DNA of 64,000 nucleotides from Murimonas intestini (GCA_003148945.1 QGGY01000010.1:95336-159335), one strand, 5' to 3'; numbered from the stretch's first letter, positions 55,352 through 64,000 are shown. Numbers and translations are program-made. Notes: generated from the sequence alone by a model not told the origin.

Positions 55352-58300
55352 TTAGCGTTTCAGGCCAGTCAAGGACTGCAGGCCCTGATACATATTTTTT
55401 TCAAAGGACTTCAATTTCTGGTCCATTATTTTTTCAAGCCCGGGCAGGGCATCTTTTGTTACGTTGCCTTCTACTGTAATTAAACTGCCGAAGTTCTGGG
55501 ATATACTGACTGCTTTTTGAGAAGGCAGAGCGGCAGCGGGAAGAGAACTTGCGGCAGCGGACAGGGAGAGGGGAGCACTCAGCTGGCTCAGCTCCCAGAG
55601 ACGTTTTGTCTGTTCATTGCTGAATATCATTTTTGCATCATCAAGTCTCACAAGCTGTCCGCCTTTAGTAGCAACAAGCTCGTCGCGGCCCCCCTCACCA
55701 ATGACACCGTAGCCGGTAAGGGAAGAGATATCTCTGGCGCCTCTGGCAAAGTAACCCAGCCAGCGTCCATTTCCGTCAAAACGTGAATTCTTTCCGTCTA
55801 TGACGGCATTCATATTTGCGTACATGATACCGTCCGGCCCCACATAATACCAGTCTTTTCCATTGGCTCCTTTGATCCACTGGTTTTTCTGGACGGCACC
55901 GCTGGCATTGGCGTAGTACCAGGTGGCTCCAAGTTTAAACCATCCTGTCTTCATTTTTCCGCCGGCAGCCAAATAGTAATCTTTACCGTTGGAATTAATC
56001 ATCCCGTTTTCTACCATTTTGCCGTCGCTGCCCAGATAGTACCAGTCTTTGCCATTAGCGGCTTTGATCCATTTGTTGACTGCCATATCTCCGCCCGGAT
56101 TCAGATAATACCATGTCTGTCCGTCTTTGACCCAGCCCTTCTGCATGTAACCTTTTCCGTCAAAATGATACCATTTGCCGTCTATCTGTTCCCAGCCGTT
56201 TTTTGTATAGGAACCGCCGTCATGTTCATACCACCAGCCTGTGTTGTTCTTTTTCCACTGTCCGCCGGCTTTGGCCGCGGCAGTTTCTTTGGCAGGCGGC
56301 ACGGATGCAGAATTATTTGTGGCCTGCTTCTGGGCATTTGTATTAATATCAGCCACATTGCTGCCAACGGCTGATTGTCCGGCTGCAGTCTGGGAGGCTG
56401 CTGCTGCCGCTTTTTTGTAAGTCTCTATGGCAGTGACAGCGTTTTTCCAGGGATCGGATAATTCAGATGACAGGTGGATCCCGTAGGCTTCCGCCATACT
56501 TCCAAGCTCTTCATAGACAGCTGCATAATTATCCTGTGCCCCGGCGAGCATTCCTGCAATGGCTTCTGACTGCGCTGTAAGGTCAGTATCGAGAAGTTCT
56601 TTCTCTTTATCTGCTTTTTCCTTTAAAGCATCCAGCTCTTCATCATATGCCTCTTTGAGCATATCGGTTTTATGATCCTTCTGATCTTTAGCCAGTTTAT
56701 CTTCCAGCTTCAGAAGTTCATCATTCAGAGACTGGCGTTTTGCTTTTGCAGAACCGGAATCATCCCCGGACATGGAAGCCAGCTGTGCCCGGATAGAGTT
56801 GATCTGTTTCTGAGTTTCATTAACCCTTTCCAGATAATCTTCGTACCGTTCTTCCTGAGATATGGCCTCCTTCTGGGCCTTGATATATTTTTCCATTGCA
56901 TCGGTCTGTTTATCGATGCCTTCTTTTACAACATCTATGACTGCCTTTTTATATTTTGACAACTCATTAGATGCCTTTCGCTGCTGTTCTTTATACTCTC
57001 CAAGCTCCTCATTATACTGGCTTTGGGAAATTACTCCATTTGCAAGCTCACGGTCCAGGGCCTTAATAGCCATATCATAATCAGCCACTTTAGTCCGTGC
57101 GTTAACCATCTGCATGGAGAGCAGAGCAATTTTTGTACTGCCTGCGGATGTGAGTTTGCCGTCCTCCGAGAAGAGAGCAGAATCTTCGATTTTATCGGAA
57201 AGAAAATCTAATTCATCATTCAGGTCATCCAGTTTATCGATGCCGTTGTTGAAGCCCTGCCACCGTATATCACGGATTGAGTCATTCAGGTCTTCTATAT
57301 CAGACCTGGCACTGTTCAGCTCCTTCTGGATGGATTCTATATTTCCTTTCCACTCCCACCAGTCATCTGTATTTTCAACAAGAACACCACTGCTGGTCAG
57401 AGAATCAAACTGATTCTGCAGCTCCTGTCGTTTTCCATTCAAGTAAGAAATGATCTGGTTTTGGGCGTCAATCATCCCGTCATAATCAGAGACAGAGGCG
57501 GAGCCGCCTTTGGCATCCTGCAGATCAATAAAACTTTTCTGATTGCTGATGAGCTTTTCCTGATAGGAGATGAGGTTGTCAAAATCATCTTCGATATTAT
57601 CGAGTTTTGATTTATTCAGCTCAATAAGTTCCATCTGCAGATCTCTTGCTTTGTCAGAGCAGTCCTGGGCTTTTTCGTAGAGATCCTGGAATTCCTTTAT
57701 TTTTTCACGAAGGTCTTCATCCTCTATATCTTCAATGTACAGCTGGCCCTCACGGATTTTCTTCTGCAGACTATTATCGATCCCGACAGCAGATGCTTTT
57801 TTTGTATAATACACAGAGGCGTCCCGGAATGTCTTAACGTCTTTATTGCCCTTTGCCAGGGCAGTATCTATAGCTGCGTTTTGGTTCTGGTAAGTCTGAT
57901 ATAAGTCCTCCGCATAAGATTTCAGAGCGTCAAACATCCGCTCCAGGCTCTTTGTCAGGCGTTCTATCCAGTCAATTGTGGTGTCGGCCTTTTTAGAAGA
58001 ATCGGAATTGCCATCGGCCAGGGCGGTGCCGGAGACGAAAGCGTTGCCAGAGTTAGTCTGTGTATTTTTAGGGATTAGAGCAGTACCATTTACCATAGCA
58101 GCCCCTCTGCCCGCTACGAATCCTCTTTCTAACAGAGCCTCTGTTTGTTTGTGATTAAAGACAATTGCACCAAAAGGCAAGTTTATAAATTCAGCGCCAT
58201 TGTCACCATAAGTTCGCCACTTTCCAGTATTGGGATTTACCACGATTTCTCGTCCAAGCTCACCAATTAATGTTGTCCCAGACCTTCTGGATGCCCAATT

Positions 58301-61300
58301 ACCAGTTGCATAAGCTAAACCGGTATAAGCGGAGGCCCATAATGTACCATTAACATGAGCAGTACCATTAACGGTATGTATACCAGAAATCGACGGTTTT
58401 GAATCATTACCAGAAGTAGTATTACCTATTGAAGGCAGATTGAGGGTAGAATTGACTGTTGTTATATAGACAGTTTTACTTTTAATAGCATCTAATTCTC
58501 TGCGAATATTATACAACTGCTGCCTTGCATCCCAGACTTCTGCCGAAACAGTAATTCTCTTAGGCGTAAAGCTATCATTTTCTATAGTATTCTTTTTTTC
58601 AGTATAAGTATTAGAATTTAATTCCACAGTACAAGATAGTTTTGCGGTCTCTTTATCAGCTTCAGCATTGGAGATTAATTGTTTTAATTCACTTATACGC
58701 TCTTCAGTTCCAGGTTCAATAGCAACGCCTAAATGCATTTTTTTCTGCTCTAAAGTACTTAATTCTTGCTGATAAATTTCAATCTGACTATCTAGTTCCC
58801 CTATGTATGTTTCAATTTGTATTTGAGTGGGAACTCCTAACTGTTCTTTTTGTGCTATTAGATTTGCAATTTGGGCTTCCGCTTGAGCGATTTCATCTTC
58901 ACTAATTATACCATCTTGTTTGTAAGCATTTAAAATAGATGTTCTTGAACCTATTTCCTGCTCAAGGCCAACGTATTCAGATACTTTTTGGGAACCAAGG
59001 TTGTTTTGTAATTCATAAGCCATCTGAAGATCTTCAAGAAGCTGATGTAATTCTTCACTTTCTACTTTCGTATGATACGGCTTTTCATTTAATTCATCAA
59101 TTCGTGCTTGGATGATATCTATATTCTCTTGTGTAGAAATTATCTCATCATTAATAGAACCAGTATTGTAATTTTCAAATTGTAAATCTATCCCAAAATC
59201 TTTTTGAATACCGAACATCGCCTGTATTGTTTCAGGTTTCCAATTAAATGCAGCAGCATAGTCCTCCATAGTTTTCCCGGCTGCAATTTGTAAAGTGCCG
59301 TTATCTGGGGAATACTCCATTAAACCTTTGTCAAGAGCCTCTTCGATAAATTTTTCTGCGCCTGCTTTATCTTTAAAATAAGTTTGGAGATTCTCCACAT
59401 ATGACTGAACTTCTTCTTCAGGTATTGTGTCAGGGACAATAAATTCCATAGCTGCTTTATACTTATTTGTACCTATTCGGCCATAACTATCAGAATTTTC
59501 GTCAGCGACATCCCGTATAGCAGTAATAGCATTTTCTACATCAGTTCCCATATCGCCGGCCTCAGGTCCGTTTTGGTTATCCAGCCATTCCTGGTATGCA
59601 CCTGTTGCTTGCCTGATAGTATCTGCCATAATTTGATATTGCTGAGAGTTTGATGAAATAAGCGATTGTTGTGATTCTAAAAATTCAAGACGAGTTTTCT
59701 GGGCTTCTGTTAATTCAAGATCCGAATTGCGCAGCTGTTCTATTTCTTCCATATTCCGAATATATTGATTCTTAGCCTGCGCGTCATTTGCTTCTAATGT
59801 TGTGAGGGTCTCTTTTGCTTTAGCTTTTGAAAGTTCTTCTACTTTATCTTTATTTAACTGAATAACCCCATTAACATTCTCAAGGGCAGAACGATAATCA
59901 TTAAGACCTTCAGTATTATATATATCCATTGAAATTCCGGTTCCAGCTGATTGGGATGACAAAATATCAGAGATAGATGAGAAGGATGACATAAATGAAT
60001 TAAAGCCTGATTCAGCATCATCAAATTTGGCTGAGATTTTGATGGTGGATTGTTGTGTAATGGCATCGACCTGGTTGAGTACATTGCTAAAAGTGTCAGA
60101 GAAGTTATCTTGGGCAGTTATCTTATAGATAAGTTGTATCTCTTCATCGGAAAATGTATTTAATATATTATTATTAAACGAAGTGTCCTTTGAAAAGGTG
60201 GCGCTGATTGAATCGCGCATAGACTGGATAAGGGAATCAGTTTCCCTGACATTAGCGATTGTGGGTTCGAATATGACGGATATTTTGTTTGCCTCTTCTT
60301 CGCCGAATTGCTTCTGTATATCTGCTATCATATTATCGTAGATATCCATATAAGCTTTGGAACTAAGAGAAGATGGGTCAACCTGGAGGAAATCCAGCAG
60401 CATGGATTGCATTGAACCTCCGCTGTCGCTCAGTACTGTTTCTTTAAAAAGAGGAATAATGTTGTCCTGGATATATAACTTTGCATCACTGAAGTCAGAT
60501 ACTCCGTCAACTTTATCCCAGTTTGTATTTGCAATGATATTGTTGACTGCGTTTTTATCTTGATTGGTCATATAATTAAAGTCATCGGATTCTTGTTGGA
60601 GCCAGGTATAAAGTGAAGCATCCAGTTCTCCCCAGGATTCTTTATCCTGCTCAAGGACAGCTAACATATCCAATGTATTATTAACATAATCCCTCATGGT
60701 ATCTGTGTAAGCATCAGATGAAAATTTGGAATATACTTCTTGAAATAGCTGTCGGTTTTTATTTTGTTCTTCAGCATTAACGTCTACCTGTGCAAGCCAG
60801 GAAACAGAAGTATTGTCTAAAGAGGATATTTCCTGAAATTTGGGCTGTTCATATGTGATATTTGATTCATCTAATAACTGTTTAAAAGTATTGGCAAGAC
60901 TGGAGGCATCATCCCAACTGCTGCCAGAGAAAACAATGCTGCTGTTGTTGGAGAAGCTGTCTGCAATGCTAAGTGGATCGTGATTCAGCTGTGACATTAT
61001 CAGAGCTCTTTGATGCCTTAATTCCTCTAATTTATGGTTAGATTTATTGACCTCCTCAAGAGTACCATTAAAAGCATCCGGCAGTTTTTCTACAATTGCT
61101 TTACTGTTCTCCCTGCCCTGTAATTCTAAAATATTATTTAATGAATCAGATAGGGTTGAAGCATCCCCATTGAGACGTACCATGGCGTTTCCATTGCTGT
61201 CATATACGCGGTCAAGTGATGGGAAGAGTTCCAAAAGCTGCTGGTTGACAGAGAGGAATTGCCGGTAATCATCGTCATTGAGGGAAATGTTTTTTCCATT

Positions 61301-61843
61301 TAAGGTATCGACGCCCCTTGCAAGTGTGTCGTATTGAGAGGCTAAAGAATGTGCATTATCTACCTTAGATGAGAATTCTCTTTTAAGGTCATTAATTGTA
61401 GATTTAGCTTGTTTACCCTTTTCAATTAGGCGTTCACTTTTATGAATCTGGTCATCAATAAAACTTACGACACCAGAAACAGCTAGATTTGCAAGCGTCA
61501 TAATGCCAAAATTGACAAAAGAGCTGGCAATGCCGCTCAAGGCCGAACGGATGCTGGAACCGGCACCGGATGCCATAGCACCAAAGACAGACATTTCAGA
61601 GGCACTGTTCTGGATAAATTCAGAAAATTCATTTATATCCATATTTCCTTTATCGAGCTCAGTAAAAAATCCTTCTAGTTTATCTGAAGGAAGATTATTT
61701 AGAAAATTCTTTAAACCGAAAGGGTCACCAGAAGCTTTTATAGTCTGGTACCTACCATATAAATTTTTTATATCAAAACCATTTAAAGAATCTTGAAATG
61801 ATTTTTTTCTACTGCTTAATGATTTTATTATTGAATCTAGAAT
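55352..61843 (-). CDS. phage tape-measure protein, exon 2 (2163 codons)
   Basis: The main part of the tape-measure protein, which sets tail length. It opens without a ribosome binding site or proper start codon; the first in-frame TTG straddles the predicted intron 3' end. Residues about 100-165 hold a hydrophobic region, then long helical and coiled sections. NGTAHVNGT and GELGREIVVNP motifs typical of tape measures lie near 1170-1220. Unusually, about residues 1859-2032 (DNA 55750-56268) hold seven to nine choline-binding/wall-binding type repeats (GWVKDGQTWYYLNPGGDM, GWFKLGATWYYANASGAV). The C-terminus again looks tape-measure-like (VIGEGGRDELVATKGG). Splicing to exon 1 gives a 2252-residue protein in frame. 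Part of this gene (56790-57514) is duplicated at 63275-63999. Confidence 0.88.
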   Translation of the reverse strand: MLDSIIKSLSSRKKSFQDSLNGFDIKNLYGRYQTIKASGDPFGLKNFLNNLPSDKLEGFFTELDKGNMDINEFSEFIQNSASEMSVFGAMASGAGSSIRSALSGIASSFVNFGIMTLANLAVSGVVSFIDDQIHKSERLIEKGKQAKSTINDLKREFSSKVDNAHSLASQYDTLARGVDTLNGKNISLNDDDYRQFLSVNQQLLELFPSLDRVYDSNGNAMVRLNGDASTLSDSLNNILELQGRENSKAIVEKLPDAFNGTLEEVNKSNHKLEELRHQRALIMSQLNHDPLSIADSFSNNSSIVFSGSSWDDASSLANTFKQLLDESNITYEQPKFQEISSLDNTSVSWLAQVDVNAEEQNKNRQLFQEVYSKFSSDAYTDTMRDYVNNTLDMLAVLEQDKESWGELDASLYTWLQQESDDFNYMTNQDKNAVNNIIANTNWDKVDGVSDFSDAKLYIQDNIIPLFKETVLSDSGGSMQSMLLDFLQVDPSSLSSKAYMDIYDNMIADIQKQFGEEEANKISVIFEPTIANVRETDSLIQSMRDSISATFSKDTSFNNNILNTFSDEEIQLIYKITAQDNFSDTFSNVLNQVDAITQQSTIKISAKFDDAESGFNSFMSSFSSISDILSSQSAGTGISMDIYNTEGLNDYRSALENVNGVIQLNKDKVEELSKAKAKETLTTLEANDAQAKNQYIRNMEEIEQLRNSDLELTEAQKTRLEFLESQQSLISSNSQQYQIMADTIRQATGAYQEWLDNQNGPEAGDMGTDVENAITAIRDVADENSDSYGRIGTNKYKAAMEFIVPDTIPEEEVQSYVENLQTYFKDKAGAEKFIEEALDKGLMEYSPDNGTLQIAAGKTMEDYAAAFNWKPETIQAMFGIQKDFGIDLQFENYNTGSINDEIISTQENIDIIQARIDELNEKPYHTKVESEELHQLLEDLQMAYELQNNLGSQKVSEYVGLEQEIGSRTSILNAYKQDGIISEDEIAQAEAQIANLIAQKEQLGVPTQIQIETYIGELDSQIEIYQQELSTLEQKKMHLGVAIEPGTEERISELKQLISNAEADKETAKLSCTVELNSNTYTEKKNTIENDSFTPKRITVSAEVWDARQQLYNIRRELDAIKSKTVYITTVNSTLNLPSIGNTTSGNDSKPSISGIHTVNGTAHVNGTLWASAYTGLAYATGNWASRRSGTTLIGELGREIVVNPNTGKWRTYGDNGAEFINLPFGAIVFNHKQTEALLERGFVAGRGAAMVNGTALIPKNTQTNSGNAFVSGTALADGNSDSSKKADTTIDWIERLTKSLERMFDALKSYAEDLYQTYQNQNAAIDTALAKGNKDVKTFRDASVYYTKKASAVGIDNSLQKKIREGQLYIEDIEDEDLREKIKEFQDLYEKAQDCSDKARDLQMELIELNKSKLDNIEDDFDNLISYQEKLISNQKSFIDLQDAKGGSASVSDYDGMIDAQNQIISYLNGKRQELQNQFDSLTSSGVLVENTDDWWEWKGNIESIQKELNSARSDIEDLNDSIRDIRWQGFNNGIDKLDDLNDELDFLSDKIEDSALFSEDGKLTSAGSTKIALLSMQMVNARTKVADYDMAIKALDRELANGVISQSQYNEELGEYKEQQRKASNELSKYKKAVIDVVKEGIDKQTDAMEKYIKAQKEAISQEERYEDYLERVNETQKQINSIRAQLASMSGDDSGSAKAKRQSLNDELLKLEDKLAKDQKDHKTDMLKEAYDEELDALKEKADKEKELLDTDLTAQSEAIAGMLAGAQDNYAAVYEELGSMAEAYGIHLSSELSDPWKNAVTAIETYKKAAAAASQTAAGQSAVGSNVADINTNAQKQATNNSASVPPAKETAAAKAGGQWKKNNTGWWYEHDGGSYTKNGWEQIDGKWYHFDGKGYMQKGWVKDGQTWYYLNPGGDMAVNKWIKAANGKDWYYLGSDGKMVENGMINSNGKDYYLAAGGKMKTGWFKLGATWYYANASGAVQKNQWIKGANGKDWYYVGPDGIMYANMNAVIDGKNSRFDGNGRWLGYFARGARDISSLTGYGVIGEGGRDELVATKGGQLVRLDDAKMIFSNEQTKRLWELSQLSAPLSLSAAASSLPAAALPSQKAVSISQNFGSLITVEGNVTKDALPGLEKIMDQKLKSFEKNMYQGLQSLTGLKR

Positions 61844-61864
61844 CAAAACTATATTATTGGGAAG

Positions 61865-61893
61865 TTGATAGAATTAAAAAAAGATGTTAAAAT
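61865..61893 (+). promoter_or_regulatory. promoter of the intron-borne antisense gene
   Basis: TTGATA (61865-61870), 17 bases, TAAAAT (61888-61893), about 30 nt before the zinc-ribbon start codon. It lies inside the intron near its 3' end and points against the tape-measure transcript. Confidence 0.65.
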
Positions 61894-61924
61894 AAAAATA
61901 TATTAAATATGTAAGGAGATTAAT

Positions 61925-62362
61925 ATGTATAATTTTTTACAACCTAAAATTTTTCGCTACTGTAAACGTTGTGGATTTTCTCCTGATAATGGGAAAAAGG
62001 GTGGAAGCTGCAATTTCTGTAATATACCATTTAGTGAATATGAATTACAAAATTCACAAGAGGAAATAGACAGCTGGAGTTTTGAGGAATATAATAATGC
62101 GCGAAATGAAATAATAGAAAATATTATAAAAAAGTCCCCCGAATATAGCCAGGAGGCATACGATAGCCGAAAAATAAAGCAAAAAAAAATAATGAAGGAG
62201 GTTTTTAAGAATTCTAAGCCTAAAGTGACTTGCCCATATTGCCATAGTAATAATACGGGAAAGATTACAGGGGGAAGTATAGTATCTAATGAATTTTTTG
62301 GCATTTTTTCTAAGGGAATAGGTAAGCAGTGGCATTGTTATAATTGTAATAGTGATTTTTAA
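61925..62362 (+). CDS. zinc-ribbon protein encoded antisense inside the intron
   Basis: A 145-residue protein with two zinc ribbons: an N-terminal one (YCKRCGFSPDNG then SCNFCNIPF) and a C-terminal one (VTCPYCHSNN then WHCYNCNSDF), joined by a charged helical linker (about 45-95). The C-terminal ribbon type is common in small prophage genes. It has its own promoter, a strong AAGGAG ribosome binding site 7 nt before ATG and a terminator, so it is an independent cargo gene (moron) inserted in a peripheral loop of the group I intron, opposite to the phage late genes. DNA or RNA binding is plausible; function unknown. The low GC compared with flanking exons supports separate origin. Confidence 0.82.
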   Translation: MYNFLQPKIFRYCKRCGFSPDNGKKGGSCNFCNIPFSEYELQNSQEEIDSWSFEEYNNARNEIIENIIKKSPEYSQEAYDSRKIKQKKIMKEVFKNSKPKVTCPYCHSNNTGKITGGSIVSNEFFGIFSKGIGKQWHCYNCNSDF

Positions 62363-62378
62363 GTCCTATCATTTCCCA

Positions 62379-62411
62379 AACAACCGATAGGGGGTTGTTA
62401 TAACTTTTTCC
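62379..62411 (+). terminator. terminator of the intron-borne gene
   Basis: AACAACC (62379-62385) pairs with GGTTGTT (62393-62399), followed by ATAACTTTTT. On the minus strand the same hairpin could be a P9-type stem of the intron. Confidence 0.6.
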
Positions 62412-62803
62412 ATATAGACTTACATTTAAAATCTTATGGTTAGTTTTGGACTATCCCTTCATGATTTCTCCGTGCATTCATGTATTTTATGATATAGATA
62501 AAGAAACCATGCAGCCGTTATAGTCTCTGAACGTTCAGACCATTAAACTGTTTTAATACCTGATGATATGTACTATACTGTCATCAGGTTTTTATATGTA
62601 GTAAACGAAAACGCCGGTCTGCGTCGCTGCGGATTGGCTTTCGCTTTCCCGTGCAAGAGTTATATGAACTTGCAGCCGCAGATGCGGCCAGTTTAGGCTG
62701 TTTTTCTTAACCGTCCCTTACCAGTGTGAATCTAGCTGGTTCGTTCCGCGTCACCGCCGGACGGTTCGTGGGCATCCTGAGTGTCACCCTACATTTTGGG
62801 TCA

Positions 62804-63070
62804 ACCCACGCTGGGTATTACTGTTTTAGTTGAATAAGAAGAAGCTTCCGACAGGAAGGAGAGAAAGCCGTTTTTCTCGTTTGACGGAGGGGCAGGCGTT
62901 TTAAGTTCTATAGGTACCTTAACTGGGATTTTGAGAGCTGTCTGAAGCTGTCGCTGCAGTTCCGAAGAGTCAATATCAAGCTTGAGTTTGCCCGTGTAGT
63001 TCTGCAGCTGGGCAGTGAGGCTCTTGGTATCCAAATGAGGAATGACTGTTATATTCTGAGAATTTTCCAT
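62804..63070 (-). CDS. phage tape-measure protein, exon 1 (89 codons)
   Basis: The N-terminal 89 residues of the tape-measure protein: MENSQNITVIPHLDTKSLTA at the start, a beta/helical pattern with LDIDSSELQRQLQTALKIPV, ending in TKTVIPSVG. Without splicing the next codon is TGA, the first three bases of the intron. The start is an ATG behind AAAGAAAGGATATGTATA, a proper ribosome binding site that exon 2 lacks. Spliced to exon 2 it gives one continuous frame. The 63071-63246 gap before it contains no clear promoter or gene. Confidence 0.75.
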
Positions 63071-63246
63071 TATACATATCCTTTCTTTGTGATGGAAATC
63101 GGTTGATGGTTACTATATCTAAACCCTGCTTGTTAGAAAATTGCAAGGATAGAAATCGAAATAATAAAAGATAATATGGTTTTAATTTAATAAAATATTT
63201 GTTAAACTTGGTACTCCACTGTTTCAACGAACTAAAAATGGGCAGA

Positions 63247-64000
63247 TTACTCAGAGTTTTTTCTGCACAGCCCACGGATAGAGTTGATCTGTTTCTGAGT
63301 TTCATTAACCCTTTCCAGATAATCTTCGTACCGTTCTTCCTGAGATATGGCCTCCTTCTGGGCCTTGATATATTTTTCCATTGCATCGGTCTGTTTATCG
63401 ATGCCTTCTTTTACAACATCTATGACTGCCTTTTTATATTTTGACAACTCATTAGATGCCTTTCGCTGCTGTTCTTTATACTTTCCAAGCTCCTCATTAT
63501 ACTGGCTTTGGGAAATTACTCCATTTGCAAGCTCACGGTCCAGGGCCTTAATAGCCATATCATAATCAGCTACTTTAGTCCGTGCGTTAACCATCTGCAT
63601 GGAGAGCAGAGCAATTTTTGTACTGCCTGCGGATGTGAGTTTGCCGTCCTCCGAGAAGAGAGCAGAATCTTCAATTTTATCGGAAAGAAAATCTAATTCA
63701 TCATTCAGGTCATCCAGTTTATCGATGCCGTCGTTGAAGCCCTGCCACCGTATATCACGGATTGAGTCATTCAGGTCTTCTATATCAGACCTGGCACTGT
63801 TCAGCTCCTTCTGGATGGATTCTATATTTCCTTTCCACTCCCACCAGTCATCTGTATTTTCAACAAGAACACCACTGCTGGTCAGAGAATCAAACTGATT
63901 CTGCAGCTCCTGTCGTTTTCCATTCAAGTAAGAAATGATCTGGTTTTGGGCGTCAATCATCCCGTCATAATCAGAGACAGAGGCGGAGCCGCCTTTGGCT
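63247..64000 (-). pseudogene. truncated second copy of the tape-measure gene (partial)
   Basis: From 63275 to the window edge the DNA matches 56790-57514 with four differences in 725 bases (about 99.4% identity), same orientation, 6485 bp apart. The frame enters from the right edge, follows the tape-measure sequence to NSIR and then leaves homology to end GLCRKNSE and TGA/TAA-type stop at 63247. Two of the differences change residues (E to K, N to D). It lacks everything after that point, including the wall-binding repeats, Dit and so on. It is either a duplication remnant, part of a second prophage, or an assembly join; the window does not show its upstream part. Confidence 0.82.

Larger units (their letters stand above)
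61844..62803 (-). ncRNA. group I self-splicing intron in the tape-measure gene
   Basis: On the minus strand the conserved core elements appear in order: P/Q-like GCACGGGAAAGC and AATCCGCAGC (62654-62626), R-like GTTCAGAGACTATAACGGC (from 62532) and S-like AAGGGATAGTCC (62459-62448). P7 pairs GACTAT with ATAGTC; P8 pairs ATGGTTTCT with AGAAATCAT. P1: exon end GTGGGT pairs with guide GCCCAC (62773-62768) with the required U-G at the 5' splice site after 62804. P10: exon 2 start ATTCT pairs with AGGAT just before the guide. The terminal G is 61844. Splicing joins codon GGT to ATT in frame and removes a TGA that stands as the very first intron codon. There is no homing endonuclease; an antisense gene lies in the 3' half. 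Confidence 0.85.
41739..64000 (-). mobile_element. late gene region of a siphovirus-type prophage (partial)
   Basis: All structural genes from tape measure to holin run on the minus strand in the standard order: tape measure, distal tail, tail-associated protein, accessory/fibre proteins, amidase, small membrane protein, holin. Head, packaging, replication and integrase genes are not in the window, so the element continues beyond 64000. The left border is set near 41.7 kb by the end of the lysis genes. Confidence 0.88.

Noticed and set aside
61844..61846. TTG at 61846 as a true start codon of the long tape-measure frame
   Set aside because: No ribosome binding site precedes it, and its last base is the predicted terminal G of the intron. 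Exon 1 supplies the real start.
61844..62803. Group II intron or retroelement
   Set aside because: GTTCAGAGACTA/ATAGTCC with P1 and P10 guide pairing is the group I signature. There is no domain V hairpin pattern, no GTGYG 5' end and no reverse transcriptase ORF.
62976..63386. 136-codon minus-strand frame over the 63.1-kb junction
   Set aside because: It overlaps exon 1 and the duplicated tape-measure DNA in another frame, has no ribosome binding site and reads as low-quality basic sequence.
63247..64000. Template/variable repeat pair of a diversity-generating retroelement (with 56790-57514)
   Set aside because: No reverse transcriptase is present in the window, the repeat is too long, the few substitutions are not confined to adenines, and it lies in a structural coil rather than a receptor-binding domain.

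Overview
The window reads as chromosome of a Gram-positive gut anaerobe of the Clostridia, most likely a Lachnospiraceae (Blautia/Dorea/Clostridium-like). The grounds are AGGAGG-type ribosome binding sites almost everywhere, LacI-controlled sugar loci, ABC sugar importers without their own ATPase gene, moderate GC, and the style of the prophage genes. The genus is an inference.

Layout. (1) 1-6.2 kb: an arabino-oligosaccharide locus on the minus strand (secreted solute-binding protein, two permeases, cytoplasmic GH51 arabinofuranosidase) with a divergent LacI regulator and a perfect 16-bp palindromic operator over the promoter. (2) 6.2-8 kb: an aldo/keto reductase and a membrane zinc-ribbon protein. 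(3) 8.1-15 kb: a second LacI regulator with two matching operators and a set consisting of class II aldolase, FGGY kinase, zinc polyol dehydrogenase, aldo/keto reductase and PfkB kinase. These can be assembled into an aldose - polyol - ketose - ketose-P - bisphosphate - triose route. (4) 15.1-16.4 kb: a tyrosine recombinase followed at once by a DNA segment bounded by 24-bp inverted repeats. The repeats have the architecture of recombinase sites, and the segment holds a promoter and a hairpin. (5) 16.4-36.7 kb: a 12-gene exopolysaccharide operon resembling Bacillus YdaJKLMN / Listeria Pss. It has a degenerate GGDEF protein that keeps its RxxD I-site, a DUF2334-like protein, a BcsA-like synthase and a BcsB-like partner, a thioredoxin-GH8 fusion, MBOAT and SGNH O-acylation proteins, GT-C membrane proteins, a UDP-GlcNAc 2-epimerase and a GtrB-like transferase. 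(6) 36.8-41.7 kb: a two-component system and an ABC-2 exporter. (7) 41.7-64 kb: the late end of a siphovirus-type prophage on the minus strand (tape measure, Dit, tail-associated protein, Ig-like and fibre proteins, amidase, holin).

Two features stand out. The first is the invertible promoter in front of the polysaccharide operon. In the assembled orientation its best promoter points away from the operon and into a hairpin plus T7 tract, and a second hairpin shields the operon, so the operon looks switched OFF. Inversion would place the promoter about 110 nt upstream of the first gene. The operon would then have two layers of control: DNA inversion for transcription and, by analogy with YdaK/PssE, c-di-GMP for synthase activity. 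The second is a 960-nt group I intron inside the phage tape-measure gene. Its P1 and P10 pairings predict exact splice sites that rejoin the two halves in frame. The intron carries no homing endonuclease. Instead it holds an antisense zinc-ribbon gene with its own promoter, ribosome binding site and terminator. Upstream of the tape-measure exon 1 lies a truncated, 99% identical second copy of part of the tape measure.

All assignments come from reading the sequence and from family knowledge; no database search was run.
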